From assembly GCA_028695865.1 (NCBI GenBank), contig JAQVID010000225.1, positions 1 to 6,031 of the forward strand: a DNA stretch of 6,031 nucleotides, written 5' to 3'. A model generated the notes under the pieces. It was not told the DNA's origin. It was given only the letters and a program-made list of their open reading frames with translations, and ran no database searches. Numbering within the stretch: position 1 is the stretch's first letter; each line of letters begins with the position of its first letter. This document shows, in pieces, positions 5,288 to 6,031 of the stretch. A program made the translations under genes and the position numbers. The DNA comes from Thermoguttaceae bacterium. Lineage in GTDB: Bacteria > Planctomycetota > Planctomycetia > Pirellulales > Thermoguttaceae.

Positions 5288-5336
5288 TTGAGAACGTGAA
5301 AACCGTTCCGGAATAATATTATTATTAGAATATAAT
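5288..5336 (+). promoter_or_regulatory. AT-rich segment with candidate promoter hexamers
   Basis: TTGAGA (5288-5293) and AATAAT (5312-5317) each match consensus at 5 of 6 positions, with an 18-base spacer. A perfect -10 TATAAT follows at 5331-5336 but lacks a good -35. No convincing gene lies downstream on the plus strand, so the signal may be fortuitous in an AT-rich run. Confidence 0.25.
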
Positions 5337-5626
5337 CGTTCGTGCGGATTTCAAGAGAGTGGGAAACGCCGGTCTCAATCACAGAACAGACAGAATCATA
5401 AACAAACGGATATCTTCGCGTGAGTGCGGCGTTCGTCACGGACTCAATATTCAATATTCATGTCTGAAAAAAAGCGAACTCTATGCCAATCCGTTTGTCA
5501 GCAGACGACAACGAAACGATTTTACAGACCAAAGGGGAGTTTCTCGCTCCCTTGTCTGAAGCGGTTATCCAATTTTTAGCGTGAACCTTCACGAACCGCA
5601 AGTCCACGCGTTTTTCACGAATTCCT
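5300..5626. other. Intergenic region without a convincing gene
   Basis: This stretch lies between two converging genes. It holds short repeats (TCAATAT twice at 5444-5457), a weak palindrome CGTGAA-CC-TTCACG, and a small open frame 5483-5584 encoding 33 residues beginning MPIRLSADDNETILQ. That frame has a balanced composition but no ribosome-binding site. I see no intrinsic terminator for the leftward RsbW-like gene here. Confidence 0.5.
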
Positions 5627-6031
5627 TCAGGCGGCGCGGCATTTTTCCATGTAAAGTTCATTCCCTTTGTCGTTGTACCATACCCGCGTCATAAATCCGC
5701 GGATAAGAAGAACACCGCGACCGGCGGGACAGTCGAGCCGGTCTTCCTCCCGGGGATCAGGAACCGTATTCTCCTGAAATCCTTCCCCCTCGTCACGGAT
5801 CGAGATAACGACTGTGCTGGCGTCAACACTGCAAGATACGAAAACATGCTTCGCCGGGTCAAATTGATTTCCATGCTCAATCGCGTTCGTGATCGCCTCG
5901 ACGAGCGCAAGTTCCACCGCGAAAAGTTCCTGATCGGACCAAGCCCATGCCTGCATGGCACCGAGCACTCCCTCCACAAAGCCATTCCCTTGGCCAAGCA
6001 AACTCGGAAACGACTCCTCAAAATACGAAAT
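5627..6031 (-). CDS. RsbW-type anti-sigma factor kinase domain, N-terminus beyond the window
   Basis: The 134 visible residues form a GHKL ATPase domain of the RsbW/SpoIIAB type (HATPase_c_2). Numbering from the first codon in the window, the N box is ELALVEAITNAIEHGN (40-55), with the magnesium-binding Asn at 49. The G1 box is DEGEGF (80-85). The ATP-lid region carries AGRGVLLIRGFM (103-114), and the end is the usual YNDKGNELYMEK strand. Family knowledge: such proteins bind and inhibit a sigma factor or partner protein and phosphorylate a STAS-domain antagonist in the cytoplasm. No sigma factor or STAS gene is visible here, so the partner is unknown. The frame is open to the right edge, where the in-frame residues FEESFPSLLGQ look like genuine family sequence; the start therefore lies outside and the TTG at 6001 should not be taken as the start. 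Only about 10-20 residues are likely missing. Confidence 0.93.
   Translation of the reverse strand: MSYFEESFPSLLGQGNGFVEGVLGAMQAWAWSDQELFAVELALVEAITNAIEHGNQFDPAKHVFVSCSVDASTVVISIRDEGEGFQENTVPDPREEDRLDCPAGRGVLLIRGFMTRVWYNDKGNELYMEKCRAA

Noticed and set aside
5359..5559. 66-residue plus-strand frame
   Set aside because: It starts with GTG without a ribosome-binding site, has a basic random-looking composition and overlaps short repeats.
5579..5600. Terminator for the RsbW-like gene (CGTGAAGGTTCACG on the minus strand)
   Set aside because: The stem is only five pairs with a four-base loop and no T-run follows on the minus strand.

Overview
The window looks like chromosomal DNA from a planctomycete. 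The main reason is two separate genes whose products start with the planctomycete-type prepilin helix (FTLVELLVV..., then LLPAVQAAREAARR) and continue as DUF1559 proteins, a family greatly expanded in that phylum. Base composition is moderate and intergenic regions are long, which also fits. The assignment rests on family knowledge; no rRNA or other taxonomic marker is present.

Layout, left to right. (1) Positions 1-907, minus strand: a DUF1559 pseudopilin-like gene, cut by the left edge. (2) 908-1500: a divergent intergenic stretch with a candidate promoter for that gene, two inverted repeats, and a good sigma70-type promoter firing rightward. (3) 1501-1989, plus: an uncertain, unrecognised small membrane-anchored ORF. 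(4) 1990-2317: a tandem pair of ~97-bp hairpin-forming repeats, another hairpin and a short direct repeat. (5) 2318-2938, plus: a 206-residue membrane protein that aligns by eye with the YugP-type zinc metallopeptidases but has lost the HExxH site. (6) 2939-3186: a diverged, inverted third copy of the hairpin repeat and a convincing terminator. (7) 3187-5177, plus: a consensus promoter, a second DUF1559 gene (3403-4491) and a two-helix membrane protein with an acidic low-complexity tail (4581-5177), probably one transcription unit. (8) 5178-5626: non-coding or decayed DNA with a degenerate 24-bp tandem repeat. (9) 5627-6031, minus: an RsbW-type anti-sigma kinase domain, cut by the right edge.

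No known multi-gene system is recognisable. The DUF1559 protein and the two-helix protein may be co-expressed at the cell envelope. The RsbW-like gene belongs to a separate leftward unit. The most unusual points are the apparently catalytically dead YugP homologue and the structured repeat family that brackets it in inverted orientation. Identifications come from reading motifs, not from database searches.
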